The notes: generated by a model from the letters alone, not told the origin. Counted from the first letter of the stretch, positions 21,501 through 30,379 are shown. The stretch is DNA of 57,934 nucleotides from Marinobacterium profundum (GCF_001528745.1 NZ_BCNS01000138.1:1-57934), one strand, 5' to 3'. Translations and numbers: made by a program.

Positions 21501-22012
21501 ATATGGAAATGCTGGAACAGGCCATACAATCGATGCGCGATGGCAAGACCCCTAACCCAGACGCGCCGCTACGGCACGGCCCCGAGATCAACCTGCGCCT
21601 GCAGGCCCTGATTCCGGACGACTATCTGCCAGATGTGCATAACCGGCTGATTCTCTACAAGCGCATTTCCAACGCCAGCAACGACGCCCAACTGCATGAA
21701 CTCCAGGTGGAAATGATTGACCGTTTTGGCCTGCTGCCGGAACCGGTGAAGAGCCTGTTCCGCATCACGGCGCTCAAGCTGTGCGCCAGCGCACTGGGGA
21801 TATCCAAGGTCGATGCCGGCGATAAAGGCGGACGCATCGAATTCAGCCCAGATACCACCATAGACCCCTACAAACTGGTCACTCTGGTTCAGAGCCAGCC
21901 GCGACGTTTCAAACTCGAAGGCGCCAGCCAGTTACGTTTTAATGTCGACATGACAACTCCCGAACTGCGTGCCCAGACCGTCGAAGACCTGCTAAACGAG
22001 CTTTCTGCATGA
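18578..22012 (+). CDS. mfd: Transcription-repair coupling factor Mfd
   Basis: Mfd removes RNA polymerase stalled at DNA damage and recruits UvrA. The 1144-residue protein (E. coli 1148) has the UvrB-like N-terminal part (LLSFPDWETLPYDNFSPH), the RNA polymerase-binding domain near 470-560 (LDHGVGRYLGL), and a RecG-like motor with Walker A GDVGFGKTE, DEEHRFGV, TATPIPRT and the TRCF region. I choose the GTG at 18578, giving MFELDYP, 10 bases after AAGGA (18563-18567). The longer frame from 18482 runs into promoter sequence. Confidence 0.96.
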   Translation: MFELDYPMPAGAGDIKRIGQLKGSAQGYLAATAARRHKGVTLVIATSSDAAARLASEIAFFDPEVELLSFPDWETLPYDNFSPHQDIISERILSLYRLPQLSRGILIVTAATLMQRIAPRQFIGGNSLLLDTGQTLDPSETRQMLSDAGYRAVETVYEHGEFAQRGAILDIYPMGSRLPYRIDLFDNEIETLRVFDPETQRSIEQVEQVRLLPAQEFPFDSSAITGFRQRWRERFDVDPGRCPTYQDVSNGVTPPGIEYYLPLFFENSMTLFDYLPENTLVVCDPGLEAAAEQFWHEAQARYEERRHDIERPLLAPEEVFTRVADLFGALKRLPRLVLHSDSAGTGGGAQDSAFVEPPALQVNAQSNQPMATLNAFLDSHPEPILFCAESAGRRESLLELFAAAGIKTQSVENWQDFAEQQPRHGICVYPLELGLSLPGQCQLITETQLFGQQVFQRRRRSRDKEQADQVIKNLSELRTGAPVVHLDHGVGRYLGLQCIELDGQQNEFLTLEYADNAKLYVPVSSLHLISRYGGSSDDNAPLHRLGTEQWVRAKRKAAEKVRDTAAELLDIYARRGAREGFSFGTPDAEYRQFSASFPFEETPDQALAIEAVINDMTASQPMDRLVCGDVGFGKTEVAMRAAFLAVQNSKQVVILVPTTLLAQQHYDNFRDRFADWPVNVELISRFRSTSQQTQAQAKLASGEIDIIVGTHKLLQGDIQFKDLGLVIIDEEHRFGVQQKERLKSLRAQVDILTLTATPIPRTLNMAMSGMRDLSIIATAPARRLSVKTFVREGDKPMIKEAILRELLRGGQVYYLHNEVKTIERTAEELKALVPEARIGIGHGQLRERELEKVMTDFYHKRNNLLVCTTIIETGIDIPNANTIIIDRADKFGLAQLHQLRGRVGRSHHQAYAYLLTPPVANMTTDAGKRLEAIAQASDLGAGFTLATHDLEIRGAGELLGEGQSGQMQSVGFTLYMEMLEQAIQSMRDGKTPNPDAPLRHGPEINLRLQALIPDDYLPDVHNRLILYKRISNASNDAQLHELQVEMIDRFGLLPEPVKSLFRITALKLCASALGISKVDAGDKGGRIEFSPDTTIDPYKLVTLVQSQPRRFKLEGASQLRFNVDMTTPELRAQTVEDLLNELSA

Positions 22013-22602
22013 GTTTTTACCCGCCCCGCCCCACTCTCTTCAATACCCTGGCGTTCACGCTTCTAACCCTGCTCAGCCTGTGCGCCCGGGCCGAGAACCC
22101 CGTCTACAAGGTCGAAGTGCTGGTATTCGCCAATCAGGACCCCGCCGCCCTTAAAGAGCAGACATGGAACACCCTGGAAATACCCCGTCTTGCGGGTGCT
22201 GCGGAGCTCGGTAGCGGCGGCAGTGGCCCCTATCAGCGCCTGCCCGGCAACAACCTGGTACTGACAGCGGAAAAAAATCGGCTGGCTCGCCAGCAGGGAT
22301 TTCGCACCCTGTTCCACGGCGCCTGGTATCAGCCGGTGGGTAACCAGAACAGCAGCCGTGCGGTGCACCTGCGCGGCGGCCAGTTGATGCCCAACGGCGC
22401 CTACGAACTGGACGGCTACATCAGCATCGACCGCGACGACTTCCTGCACCTGCGCCCCGACCTCTACTACACCAGCATCAACCCACAAACCGTCGAAAAG
22501 CTGCAGATGGCAACGCTGAATACACCCAGGCGCATAAAAGCCAACCAGATTCACTACCTGGATAATCCGCTGTTCGGTGTACTGGTACTGATTCAGCGCT
22601 GA
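22009..22602 (+). CDS. csiV: CsiV-family periplasmic protein
   Basis: The 197-residue protein has a signal peptide (about residues 10-28, ending CARA) and the CsiV hallmark YKVEVLVFANQD, followed by the C-terminal HYLDNPLFGVLVLI. In Vibrio cholerae CsiV activates the lipoprotein LpoA, which regulates penicillin-binding protein 1a. The family is commonly encoded after mfd in pseudomonads, and here the genes overlap by 4 bases (ATGA). The function is by family only; no LpoA is in the window. Confidence 0.8.
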   Translation: MSFYPPRPTLFNTLAFTLLTLLSLCARAENPVYKVEVLVFANQDPAALKEQTWNTLEIPRLAGAAELGSGGSGPYQRLPGNNLVLTAEKNRLARQQGFRTLFHGAWYQPVGNQNSSRAVHLRGGQLMPNGAYELDGYISIDRDDFLHLRPDLYYTSINPQTVEKLQMATLNTPRRIKANQIHYLDNPLFGVLVLIQR

Positions 22603-22633
22603 CCCGACAGACCCAACATCGCCGGCGCACAAA

Positions 22634-22656
22634 AAAGGGCCCTTGCCGGGCCCTTT
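22634..22656. terminator. Bidirectional terminator between csiV and the histidine kinase
   Basis: A 9-bp stem AAAGGGCCC/GGGCCCTTT with a 5-base loop is preceded by A6. It lies between convergent genes and can serve both, most clearly the minus-strand kinase gene. Confidence 0.8.
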
Positions 22657-22762
22657 GTATAATCGAATCCTTGTACCTCAAAACCACTGCCTTGCCTAAG
22701 ACCCACTCCCGGGCACTGCTTAAACGCACACCTTATCAGCGTGCGGCAACCCTGCTGTCATC

Positions 22763-25456
22763 CTAACCCGCAACTACCTTTTCCAAGGGCTTGCCTGAAA
22801 GCTCAGCGTCAACCGTCACCACAGGCAGGTCGACATGAAATACAGTGCCCTGCCCTGGGGCCGTGTCAAAACTGATCCGCCCACCGTGGCGCTCAACGAT
22901 GGCCCGCGTAATAGCCAGACCCAGCCCGGTTCCACCCAGCCGCCGCGTATCCGAAGAGTCCGCCTGAGTGAAGCGCTCGAACACCTGCGCCTGAAATTCC
23001 TGCGGGATACCTGATCCTGAATCCGCCACACTGATACGCAAGCCTCCAGCCGCTGACAGCAAGGACACCACAACCTCGCCGCCCGCCGGCGAGTATTTGC
23101 AGGCATTGGACAGCAGGTTTGAAAACACCTGCAACAGGCGGCTCTCATCTCCCAGTACCAGCACCGTCTCGTGCACGCAGGACACCAGGCGACAGTGCAC
23201 GCCAAACTTGTCGGCATAACCCTGATTCATCGCCAGCGCCTTTTCGGCCAGCGCATTAACCGGCACCGACTGCAAATTAAGCTCAGCTTCGGCGTACTGA
23301 ATCTTGCCAATATCCAGCAGGTCATTAATCAGGGTCTCAAGCCGCTGGCAGTTATCATAGGCCAGCGAAATGGCACCAGCCTTGCGCTCTGGATGAGCAT
23401 CCAGTACGCCACCAACCACCAGCCCAAGAGCCCCCTTGATCGACGTCAGGGGCGTCCTGAGCTCATGATTGACCGTGGAAATGAATTCATCCTTCATGCG
23501 ATTGACCTTATGCCGCTCGGTCAGGTCGTGAATGATGAGGGTGTAGCGCCTGCGCTCACCGACCGGCAACGGACTCACCGCCAGCTCTATGGGCACCCGG
23601 ATTCCATCAGGGCGTAAAGCCCAGCTATCGCAGCGACTACCCTCTTCGGAGAGCGACAGCAAGCCCCCGGCGCCCGCCACCAAACTGATAAAGAACTCAG
23701 GTACAACCTCGCTAATCAAACGCCCGACAAGCGCATCGGCGGGCCGAGCAAACAGCGCCTCGCCGACCGGGTTGACCGACTCCACCCGCCCCTTTCCATC
23801 CAGCGTCATAATGGTTTCAATGGCGGTATTAAGAATTCCGCTCAACTCGGCGGTACGCCTATGTACCAGCACCCCCACCTGATAGGCGCGGCCGGTCATG
23901 GCCAGCAGGAATGCACCCAGCACACAGGTAAAGAGCAACCCCGCCGCCAGCACCCCCCAGGCCTGCCAACCGCGATGCCCGGACAGGTAACCCGCCGATG
24001 GCCAAAACTGCAGCTCCCACTGCCTCCCACCAACATTAATATCCGCTGCAAAGCCATAGGTGGCACCTTCCTGGCTCGCGTGCTCTTCGGGACCATAGAG
24101 ATGGGCCTTTCCCTGCGGGGCCCCTCGATCATGGATCGACAACAGAACATCACTAGGCAGACTGGTGCTCAGCACCGCATCCACGATGTCACCCACACGC
24201 AAGGCCCCGAGCGCAAACCCAACCAGACTTAGCCTGCGCTCAGCCTCATTACTGCTTGGCCCGCGGTACACCGGCTGAAACAGCAAAAAGCTGGACTGGG
24301 TACCCCTGTCCAGCACCAGCGTTATTGGCGCCGTCGCCACCGCAAGCCCCGAATCCCGAGCCCGATTCAATGCCTCGAGGCGCTCACTATTGGACGTCAC
24401 ATCGAATCCCAGCGCCTTGCCATTAACGTCCATCGGCTCCAGATAGGTCGTCACCACATATTCTGCTCGCCTGGCGGCGGCTACCATATCGCCCGAAGGA
24501 TTCCGCTCGGTAATGGTAAAGCCAGCAAAGCCCTCAGCCTGCATCAGCTCTTCGAAATCCGCTCTCTGGGCATCGGTGATACGCGGATTCCAGGCCAGTG
24601 CCTGAATACCCGGTTTTTTCACCAGCATGTTTTCAACAAAGGTACTGAATTCCGCGCGCGTTACCCGGGATGAACTGACAAAAAAACGCTCGATCGATGC
24701 CACCGAATCCAGATGACCGGCCACACTGGAGCGCAAAGTTTCCACCGCTTCGCTTGAGACCTTGCGAAATTCAAGCTCGGCCCGCTGGACTTCCCACTTG
24801 CTGACCCACACGAAAAGCAGAATCACCAGCGCCAGCGACAACAACAAGGGCACTGCCACCGAATTGCGCCGCCCCCACCACAGCGACCTGGGCTGAGAAA
24901 AACAGATAAACATCAGTGGCGCACCTATCAGCACGCCGATTACATCCCCCACCCACCAGGTAAACCAGCTGTAGCCGTAATCGGCGATACTAATAACACC
25001 GCCTACATAGAGGCTCGTCGCCCCCATACTGGCACTCACCAGACTGGCAACAGGGCCTGCCAGCAGCATAAACCAGAAAATATCCTGCTCACGGGACTGA
25101 GGTGTCGGATACCCCACAACACGACGCACCAACCAGGCCCCGGAAAGCGCCTGCAGGGTTGCGCCACTGGCAGCACCAAAAGACACCAGCAGGGCAAGCA
25201 GCGATAGCCCACCCTGCTCCAGCCCCACCCAACCATTCAGCAGCACCGACCCCATAAAAATACCCGGCCAGAGACGATTGCCCCAGATCAGCAGAGCCGC
25301 AACAGCAATACCGGCGGAGGGAAAAATCGCCGTCGCATAGCCAGGCGGTATGGCCAGCAATAGCGCCAGTCGCCCCAGCAGCGCGTAAACAATGCTCAAC
25401 ACCAGTAAAGCCACCAGCCAGGCCGGCTTACTCCCTGTACTAAAAAATCTGTCCAT
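22763..25456 (-). CDS. MASE1-CHASE-PAS sensor histidine kinase
   Basis: The 897-residue membrane kinase has, in order: a MASE1 membrane domain of about eight helices (about 10-230), a periplasmic CHASE domain (about 240-460), a transmembrane segment near 500, a PAS domain (about 535-640), HisKA with NHELRTPLTSIKGALG (phosphorylated H664), and a HATPase domain with the N, G1 (DSGSGIP) and G2 (GGTGLGLAI) boxes. CHASE suggests a small-molecule ligand. It has no receiver domain, and no response regulator is encoded in the window, so it is an orphan here. Confidence 0.93.
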   Translation of the reverse strand: MDRFFSTGSKPAWLVALLVLSIVYALLGRLALLLAIPPGYATAIFPSAGIAVAALLIWGNRLWPGIFMGSVLLNGWVGLEQGGLSLLALLVSFGAASGATLQALSGAWLVRRVVGYPTPQSREQDIFWFMLLAGPVASLVSASMGATSLYVGGVISIADYGYSWFTWWVGDVIGVLIGAPLMFICFSQPRSLWWGRRNSVAVPLLLSLALVILLFVWVSKWEVQRAELEFRKVSSEAVETLRSSVAGHLDSVASIERFFVSSSRVTRAEFSTFVENMLVKKPGIQALAWNPRITDAQRADFEELMQAEGFAGFTITERNPSGDMVAAARRAEYVVTTYLEPMDVNGKALGFDVTSNSERLEALNRARDSGLAVATAPITLVLDRGTQSSFLLFQPVYRGPSSNEAERRLSLVGFALGALRVGDIVDAVLSTSLPSDVLLSIHDRGAPQGKAHLYGPEEHASQEGATYGFAADINVGGRQWELQFWPSAGYLSGHRGWQAWGVLAAGLLFTCVLGAFLLAMTGRAYQVGVLVHRRTAELSGILNTAIETIMTLDGKGRVESVNPVGEALFARPADALVGRLISEVVPEFFISLVAGAGGLLSLSEEGSRCDSWALRPDGIRVPIELAVSPLPVGERRRYTLIIHDLTERHKVNRMKDEFISTVNHELRTPLTSIKGALGLVVGGVLDAHPERKAGAISLAYDNCQRLETLINDLLDIGKIQYAEAELNLQSVPVNALAEKALAMNQGYADKFGVHCRLVSCVHETVLVLGDESRLLQVFSNLLSNACKYSPAGGEVVVSLLSAAGGLRISVADSGSGIPQEFQAQVFERFTQADSSDTRRLGGTGLGLAITRAIVERHGGRISFDTAPGQGTVFHVDLPVVTVDAELSGKPLEKVVAG

Positions 25457-25646
25457 ATAGCGGGACGCCCCTCAATATGTGGAATAGGATCCCTGCAGCG
25501 ACGGCGATGATCCCGCAAAAACGCCGCACTCTGCCAATATCCCTGCGGAATAATAGTGCACCATCTTCCGGCGAGGTACCACAGCGGGGGTCTTGCGCCA
25601 GAACCCCACCACCAGCAGATTACGGGGCCGCCACGCGCCAGAACGA

Positions 25647-25679
25647 AAAAATCCCGCCACCTCGTGCAAGGTAGCGGGA
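25647..25679 (-). terminator. Terminator of the psrA-nagZ-mscS operon
   Basis: Arms at 25652-25662 and 25669-25679 pair over 11 positions (one G-U) with a 6-base loop. On the minus strand U6 follows. It lies 46 bases past the mscS-type gene stop. Confidence 0.85.
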
Positions 25680-25725
25680 ATCTTAAGGGCATACTGAGGC
25701 CGAACCTGGGCCCAGAATAGCCCGA

Positions 25726-26877
25726 TCAGGTCTGCGCTGGCGCTCGTTCCGATTGGGTCTGCGATGGCAGCACTCCCTGCGCCACAGCAGTATCCGGCAA
25801 CGATGCCAGGTGCAGCGTTTGGGTCGGGAAGGCCACTTCTGCACCGCGGGCTTCGATGATCTCAATGATGCGCAACAGCACATCCTGCTTGATCTCATGG
25901 AAACGCACCCAGTTGGTGGTACGCGTGAAGGTATAGACGAAGAAATCAACCGACGATGCACCGAAGCTGTTCAAATTGACGATCAGCGTCTGCTCCTGGT
26001 CAATCTCATCGTGCTGGCGCAGCATGGCATGTACATCCGCCACTATCGCCTTGACGTGCCCAACATCGTCGTAGCGCACACCAATGGTTTCATAGATGCG
26101 CCTGTTGGTCATGCGCGAGGGATTCTCCACCGAAATACTGGCAAAGGTGGCATTGGGCACATAGAGCGGGCGCTTGTCGAAGGTGCGGATACGCGTCTGA
26201 CGCCAGCCGATTTCCTCCACCGTACCCTCGATATTCTTGTCCGGGGAACGAATCCAGTCTCCTACCTTGAACGGGCGGTCCAGATAGATCATCAGACCGC
26301 CAAAAAAGTTAGCCAGCAGATCCTTGGCCGCAAAACCTACGGCGATGCCGCCTATACCGCCAAAGGCCATGACGCCGGACACGCTGTAACCAAAATTCTG
26401 CAGTACGACCAGCCCAGTGGTAATAACGATCGACAGACGCAACAGCTTGCCGATGGCACCGACGGTGGTCTGATCCATCGGCGTTTTGACCTTCTGCGGC
26501 GACACCAGCGCCACTTCGGCACGGCGAATCAGACGAATCAGGAACCAGGTGATCAACACTATCACTGCCATGCGCCGCATCGGATCAACTACATCCATCA
26601 GCAGGGTACCGGTCTCGCGGTCGATGACCTCCAGCGCCCAGGCAGCGCCGAAGACCCAGATCAGCACCGCAATCGGGCGCCGCGCCGCCGACAGCAGCAG
26701 GTCATCCCACACATTGCTGGTCAGCGTAAGTCGCTCATTCAAGCGCCGAAACAGCCGATTGGAAAGATAATTCACCAGCATGGTCATAAAAACGATGAAA
26801 AAGACCCGCAACATCCAGCGCGTGTCCTGACCGAAAGGCCAGTAATTCGCCAACTGCTCACTAAACTCCTGCCACAT
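25726..26877 (-). CDS. MscS-family mechanosensitive channel
   Basis: The 383-residue protein has four to five membrane helices, the pore helix region GVMAFGGIGGIAVGFAAKDLLANFFGG (split by conserved glycines), and a cytoplasmic beta domain starting RPFKVGDWI. It is longer than E. coli MscS (286) and closer in size to YnaI-type channels. It should open under osmotic downshock. A GGAG ribosome-binding site precedes the ATG, 33 bases after nagZ. The last ~25 residues are polar and rich in Gln and Ser. Confidence 0.9.
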   Translation of the reverse strand: MWQEFSEQLANYWPFGQDTRWMLRVFFIVFMTMLVNYLSNRLFRRLNERLTLTSNVWDDLLLSAARRPIAVLIWVFGAAWALEVIDRETGTLLMDVVDPMRRMAVIVLITWFLIRLIRRAEVALVSPQKVKTPMDQTTVGAIGKLLRLSIVITTGLVVLQNFGYSVSGVMAFGGIGGIAVGFAAKDLLANFFGGLMIYLDRPFKVGDWIRSPDKNIEGTVEEIGWRQTRIRTFDKRPLYVPNATFASISVENPSRMTNRRIYETIGVRYDDVGHVKAIVADVHAMLRQHDEIDQEQTLIVNLNSFGASSVDFFVYTFTRTTNWVRFHEIKQDVLLRIIEIIEARGAEVAFPTQTLHLASLPDTAVAQGVLPSQTQSERAPAQT

Positions 26878-26910
26878 CCGTTACATTCTCCGCTTGATTA
26901 CAGATTACCG

Positions 26911-27915
26911 TCAGAGCGCCCGCAGCTCAGCTGCCAGCGCCTGCGCCCGCACCTGACGTTGCTGATCGATTGCGCGCCTGTCGCCGCGCAGCGCAGCAAT
27001 AGCCAGGCTTGGCACCCGGGGGTGCGCCCGCAGATAATCCAGCACCTCCTGTGCACCTTCCGGGTGATTGCACACCAGCAGCATGTCGCAGCCAGCTTCA
27101 AGTGCACGTGCAGCCCGTGCCGCATAGCCGCCGGCAAAGCCAGCCCCTTCCATACTCAGGTCATCACTGAAGATGACACCTTTAAAGCCCAGCTGCATGC
27201 GCAGCACCTGCTGCAGCCAGTAGCGCGAGAACCCTGCGGGTGACGGGTCCACGGCGCTGTAGATGACATGGGCTGGCATAACGCCTGCCAGCCCTGCATC
27301 GATCAAGCGCACAAAGGGCTGCATGTCCTGCTGCTCAATGGTGGCGAGATCCCGCTCGTCGGTGGGAATTTCCAGGTGGGAGTCAGCCTCGGCCCAGCCG
27401 TGCCCCGGGAAGTGCTTGCCGGTGGCGGCCATGCCAGCCTCAGCCATGCCGCACACAAAGGCTCCCGCCAGGGCGCTGACCGTTGCTCCATCGCCACCAA
27501 AGGCGCGATCGCCAATAACCCGGCTGCGGCCATAATCCAGATCCAGCACAGGCGCAAAGCTGATATCGATCCCCACATCCAGCAGTTCCGCCGCCATCAG
27601 CCAGCCAAGCTCAAGCGCTTCAGCCAGCGCAGCCTCAGGCGCCCTGGCATAACGCTGGGCCAGCACACCCATGGCGGGCAGCAGGGTGAAGCCCTGGCGA
27701 AAACGCTGCACCCGTCCACCCTCGTGGTCGACCGCAATAAGAATATTCGGCGCAAGCGCCCGCACCGTCACAATCAGCCTGCGCAACTGCACCGGGCTCT
27801 CAAAGTTGCGACTGAAGAGTATCAGCCCGCCAACCCCCTCTTCGGCCAGCAGCCTCGCTTCATTGGCACTCAGCTCGGTGCCCGCCAGATCAAGCATCAG
27901 TACAGCGGCTGTCAT
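26911..27915 (-). CDS. nagZ: Beta-N-acetylglucosaminidase NagZ
   Basis: NagZ is the cytoplasmic GH3 enzyme that removes GlcNAc from anhydro-muropeptides during wall recycling, which produces AmpC-inducing muropeptides. The 334-residue protein has AVDHEGGRVQRF, KHFPGHGWAEADSH (the His/Asp acid-base pair loop) and FSDDLSMEGA with the nucleophile Asp. It lies between the L,D-transpeptidase and mscS genes. The psrA-nagZ linkage is also seen in Pseudomonas. Confidence 0.95.
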   Translation of the reverse strand: MTAAVLMLDLAGTELSANEARLLAEEGVGGLILFSRNFESPVQLRRLIVTVRALAPNILIAVDHEGGRVQRFRQGFTLLPAMGVLAQRYARAPEAALAEALELGWLMAAELLDVGIDISFAPVLDLDYGRSRVIGDRAFGGDGATVSALAGAFVCGMAEAGMAATGKHFPGHGWAEADSHLEIPTDERDLATIEQQDMQPFVRLIDAGLAGVMPAHVIYSAVDPSPAGFSRYWLQQVLRMQLGFKGVIFSDDLSMEGAGFAGGYAARAARALEAGCDMLLVCNHPEGAQEVLDYLRAHPRVPSLAIAALRGDRRAIDQQRQVRAQALAAELRAL

Positions 27916-27987
27916 GAAAATCCCTCAGCTCTCAACTTTTTACACACCCAAAAGGCCACCAACTGACACTGTCGTGACTTAATAAAT

Positions 27988-28473
27988 TCAAGGGTCAATC
28001 TCAACCAGGGTACCTGTGACCACACGTTCAAACAGATCCAGTACATCGGCATTGCGCATGCGAATGCACCCGTGGGACAAGGCCACCCCCATGGGTTCGG
28101 TATCCGGCGTGCCGTGTATATAGATGTATCGACGCATGCTGTCGACCATCCCCAGGCGATTAAAACCTGGCTCACAGCCACTGAGCCAGAGAATGCGCGT
28201 CAGTATCCAGTCCCGCTCAGGGTGTGTGCGAGCCAGCATCTGGGAGTAAATTTCACCGGTAAAGCGGCGCCCGCGAAAAACCGCGTTAAGCGGCTGCCCA
28301 GCACCTATCTTGGCTCGAATGCAGTGTCGGCCGCGGGGCGTACAGCCGCTGCCTTCCTGCTCGCCAGGGCCGTTGCGCGCCGTGGATACGGCATAGCTCT
28401 GCAACAACCGATCACCCTCGAACAGCTCAAGCTGCTGCCGGCTAATCGACACCCGCACGCGCCGCTCGCTCAT
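27988..28473 (-). CDS. L,D-transpeptidase (YkuD) without signal peptide
   Basis: The 161-residue protein is a single YkuD domain with the catalytic motif HGTPDTEPMGVALSHGCIRM (His and the nucleophilic Cys). YkuD enzymes make or cleave bonds to mDAP in peptidoglycan, normally in the periplasm. This protein begins MSERRVRVSISRQQLELFEG and shows no signal peptide or membrane anchor, so it may act in the cytoplasm on recycled peptides. It overlaps psrA by 4 bases and precedes nagZ. Confidence 0.88.
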   Translation of the reverse strand: MSERRVRVSISRQQLELFEGDRLLQSYAVSTARNGPGEQEGSGCTPRGRHCIRAKIGAGQPLNAVFRGRRFTGEIYSQMLARTHPERDWILTRILWLSGCEPGFNRLGMVDSMRRYIYIHGTPDTEPMGVALSHGCIRMRNADVLDLFERVVTGTLVEIDP

Positions 28474-29126
28474 AACCAGCAGAATTTCGTGTTTTCGGCC
28501 CGCGCCTGAAAGCCGCCGGCCAACACCGGCACCAGACGGTGCAGAGTACGCTCGATTTCGGCATCCAGATCAAAGGTCTGTTTTTCGATCGCCACCAGGG
28601 TCTGGAAGTTTGCCAGGGTAAAAACGACCGAGCCCAGCAGAAAGTGCAGGCGCCAGAAGAACTCATCGTCCTCCATGGGCGCCGAATCCTGCCTCAGATG
28701 CTGCAAAAACGGCTGCAGACGCGCACCGTAGCGCGACACCAGATGTTCGCGCAGTGCCTGCTGGCGCCCCATATAGGCCAGATCCAGCAAGCGCATGAAT
28801 ACGGTCAGCCCATCAGTGCTGAGCCTTTGCGCCTGCAAGAGCGCGCGCATCAGCATGTCCATTAGCTCATCGAGCATCAGAGACTGCGGCGCCAGCGCCA
28901 GGCGTTCCACCAGCACTCGCTCCAGCTCTTCCACCAGCGGTTCGATACAGGCATCCGCCAGCGCCAGAATCAAACGCTCCTTTGAGCCGAAATGATAGTT
29001 GACTGCAGCAAGGTTAACATCGGCCCGTGCGGTAATCTGACGCATGGTAGTGTCATTGAAACCCTGTTCGGCAAACAGCGACGACGCTGCCTGCAATATC
29101 TTGTCCGTGGTGTCGGATTGGGGCAT
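28470..29126 (-). CDS. psrA: TetR-family regulator, PsrA type
   Basis: The 218-residue regulator has a TetR helix-turn-helix (MRQITARADVNLAAVNYHFGSKERLI), whose VNLAAVNYHFGSK block matches Pseudomonas PsrA. PsrA senses long-chain fatty acids and controls beta-oxidation genes and rpoS there. I start at MPQSDTTDKIL (29126), preceded by GGAG; the frame is open to 29153. It is the first gene of psrA-ldt-nagZ-mscS. An 11-bp perfect palindrome (29146-29170) just upstream could be its operator. Confidence 0.82.
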   Translation of the reverse strand: MPQSDTTDKILQAASSLFAEQGFNDTTMRQITARADVNLAAVNYHFGSKERLILALADACIEPLVEELERVLVERLALAPQSLMLDELMDMLMRALLQAQRLSTDGLTVFMRLLDLAYMGRQQALREHLVSRYGARLQPFLQHLRQDSAPMEDDEFFWRLHFLLGSVVFTLANFQTLVAIEKQTFDLDAEIERTLHRLVPVLAGGFQARAENTKFCWL

Positions 29127-29145
29127 CCGTTTTTCTCCATTTGAA

Positions 29146-29170
29146 CGTGCCACTCGTCCCGAGTGGCACG
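29146..29170. promoter_or_regulatory. Perfect palindrome upstream of psrA
   Basis: CGTGCCACTCG and its exact complement (11 bp each) flank a 3-base centre, 20 bases before the psrA ATG. No U tract follows on either strand, so it is not a typical terminator. A TetR operator is plausible, although it does not resemble the published Pseudomonas PsrA motif as I recall it. Confidence 0.5.
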
Positions 29171-29205
29171 ATACAGCTTGCCTGCTCTGTTAAACGCAAC
29201 CCGTA

Positions 29206-30276
29206 TTAGCGGGACAACAAGCGACTTTTGTACAGCCGGTCCCACCAGCGCAGCATCAGACTGTCGCCGGTATGTATGGCAAAATCGCTGATGCGCTCCT
29301 GCAGGCTCTTCTTTTCTTCATAGCGTACAACGAACACATCAGCTTCACGCGCGGCCTGCATCAGGTAGTCGTCACTGGTGCAGATTTCATCGATCAGGTG
29401 CTGCTCCAGGGCGCGTTTGCCGAACCAGATTTCACCAGTGGCCACCTTGTGAATGTCGAGCTGAGGCCTATAGCCCGTGACAAATTCCTTGAACAGCTCA
29501 TGGGTGTCTTCCAGCTCCTCAACGAACTTTTCCCGACCCTTATCGGTGTTTTCGCCGAACATGGTCAGGGTGCGCTTGAATTCGCCGGCGGTAAGAATTT
29601 CCATGTCGATATCATGCTTTTTCAGCAATTTGTGGAAGTTCGGCATCTGCGCCACCACACCAATGGAACCCAGCACTGCAAAGGGCGCTGCCATCAGCTT
29701 GTCGGCCAGGCAGGCCATCATGTAACCGCCGCTGGCGGCGACACGGTCAACACAGATGGTAAGGGGGATTTTCTGTGCACGAATGCGTTCGAGCTGCGAG
29801 GCGGCAAGACCGTATTCATGCACCAGACCACCGGCGCTCTCCAGCCGGAGTACGACTTCATCTTCGGGGCCGGCCACGGTAAGGATCGCGGTAATCTCTT
29901 CGCGCAGCGGTTCAACATCGCTGGCCTTGATATCGCCATCAAAATCGAGCACAAACAGGCGTCGCCCGGAGGATGCCTCAACCGGCTCACCCTTTTTAAG
30001 CGCCTTTTTGCGCGCCTTGGCTTCGGCCTTTTCCCTCTTGGCCTCGTCTTTCATCTGCTGTTTGTAGCTGTCTTTATCCATCACCGATTGTTCGATGGCG
30101 CTTTGCATATCTTCAAGCTGATCGTTGAGGCTAGTGACACTGATCTCCCCGTCCGAACCGCCTTTGCGATTACGCCCGGCAATCAGGGCAAGCCCCAGTA
30201 CACACACCAGCACCGCAACCACCAGGGTCATCGTTTTGGCCAGAAACAGGCCGTATTCAGACAGGAACGAGAGCAC
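29206..30276 (-). CDS. sohB: Inner-membrane protease SohB
   Basis: SohB is an S49-family peptidase related to signal-peptide peptidase SppA. The 356-residue protein has an N-terminal helix (about 13-34), a charged Lys/Glu/Ala-rich linker (about 75-100), and a protease core with the nucleophile S182 in DRVAASGGYMM and the general base K234 in GEFKRTLTMFGENT. E. coli SohB has 349 residues. It is divergent from the SCP2-domain gene and 79 bases upstream of psrA. Confidence 0.93.
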   Translation of the reverse strand: MLSFLSEYGLFLAKTMTLVVAVLVCVLGLALIAGRNRKGGSDGEISVTSLNDQLEDMQSAIEQSVMDKDSYKQQMKDEAKREKAEAKARKKALKKGEPVEASSGRRLFVLDFDGDIKASDVEPLREEITAILTVAGPEDEVVLRLESAGGLVHEYGLAASQLERIRAQKIPLTICVDRVAASGGYMMACLADKLMAAPFAVLGSIGVVAQMPNFHKLLKKHDIDMEILTAGEFKRTLTMFGENTDKGREKFVEELEDTHELFKEFVTGYRPQLDIHKVATGEIWFGKRALEQHLIDEICTSDDYLMQAAREADVFVVRYEEKKSLQERISDFAIHTGDSLMLRWWDRLYKSRLLSR

Positions 30277-30379
30277 GCGCTTCTCCAGAAAGTCTTAGAT
30301 CAATGTAAGCCGGGTAATGTACCATAAAACGCTGTCGTCACGACCAGACGGTTTACTGCCCAGGACACAGTGGAATCCC

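Noticed and set aside
25753-27243. 496-codon plus-strand frame opposite mscS and nagZ
   Set aside because: Spans two real minus-strand genes and shows shadow-type composition.
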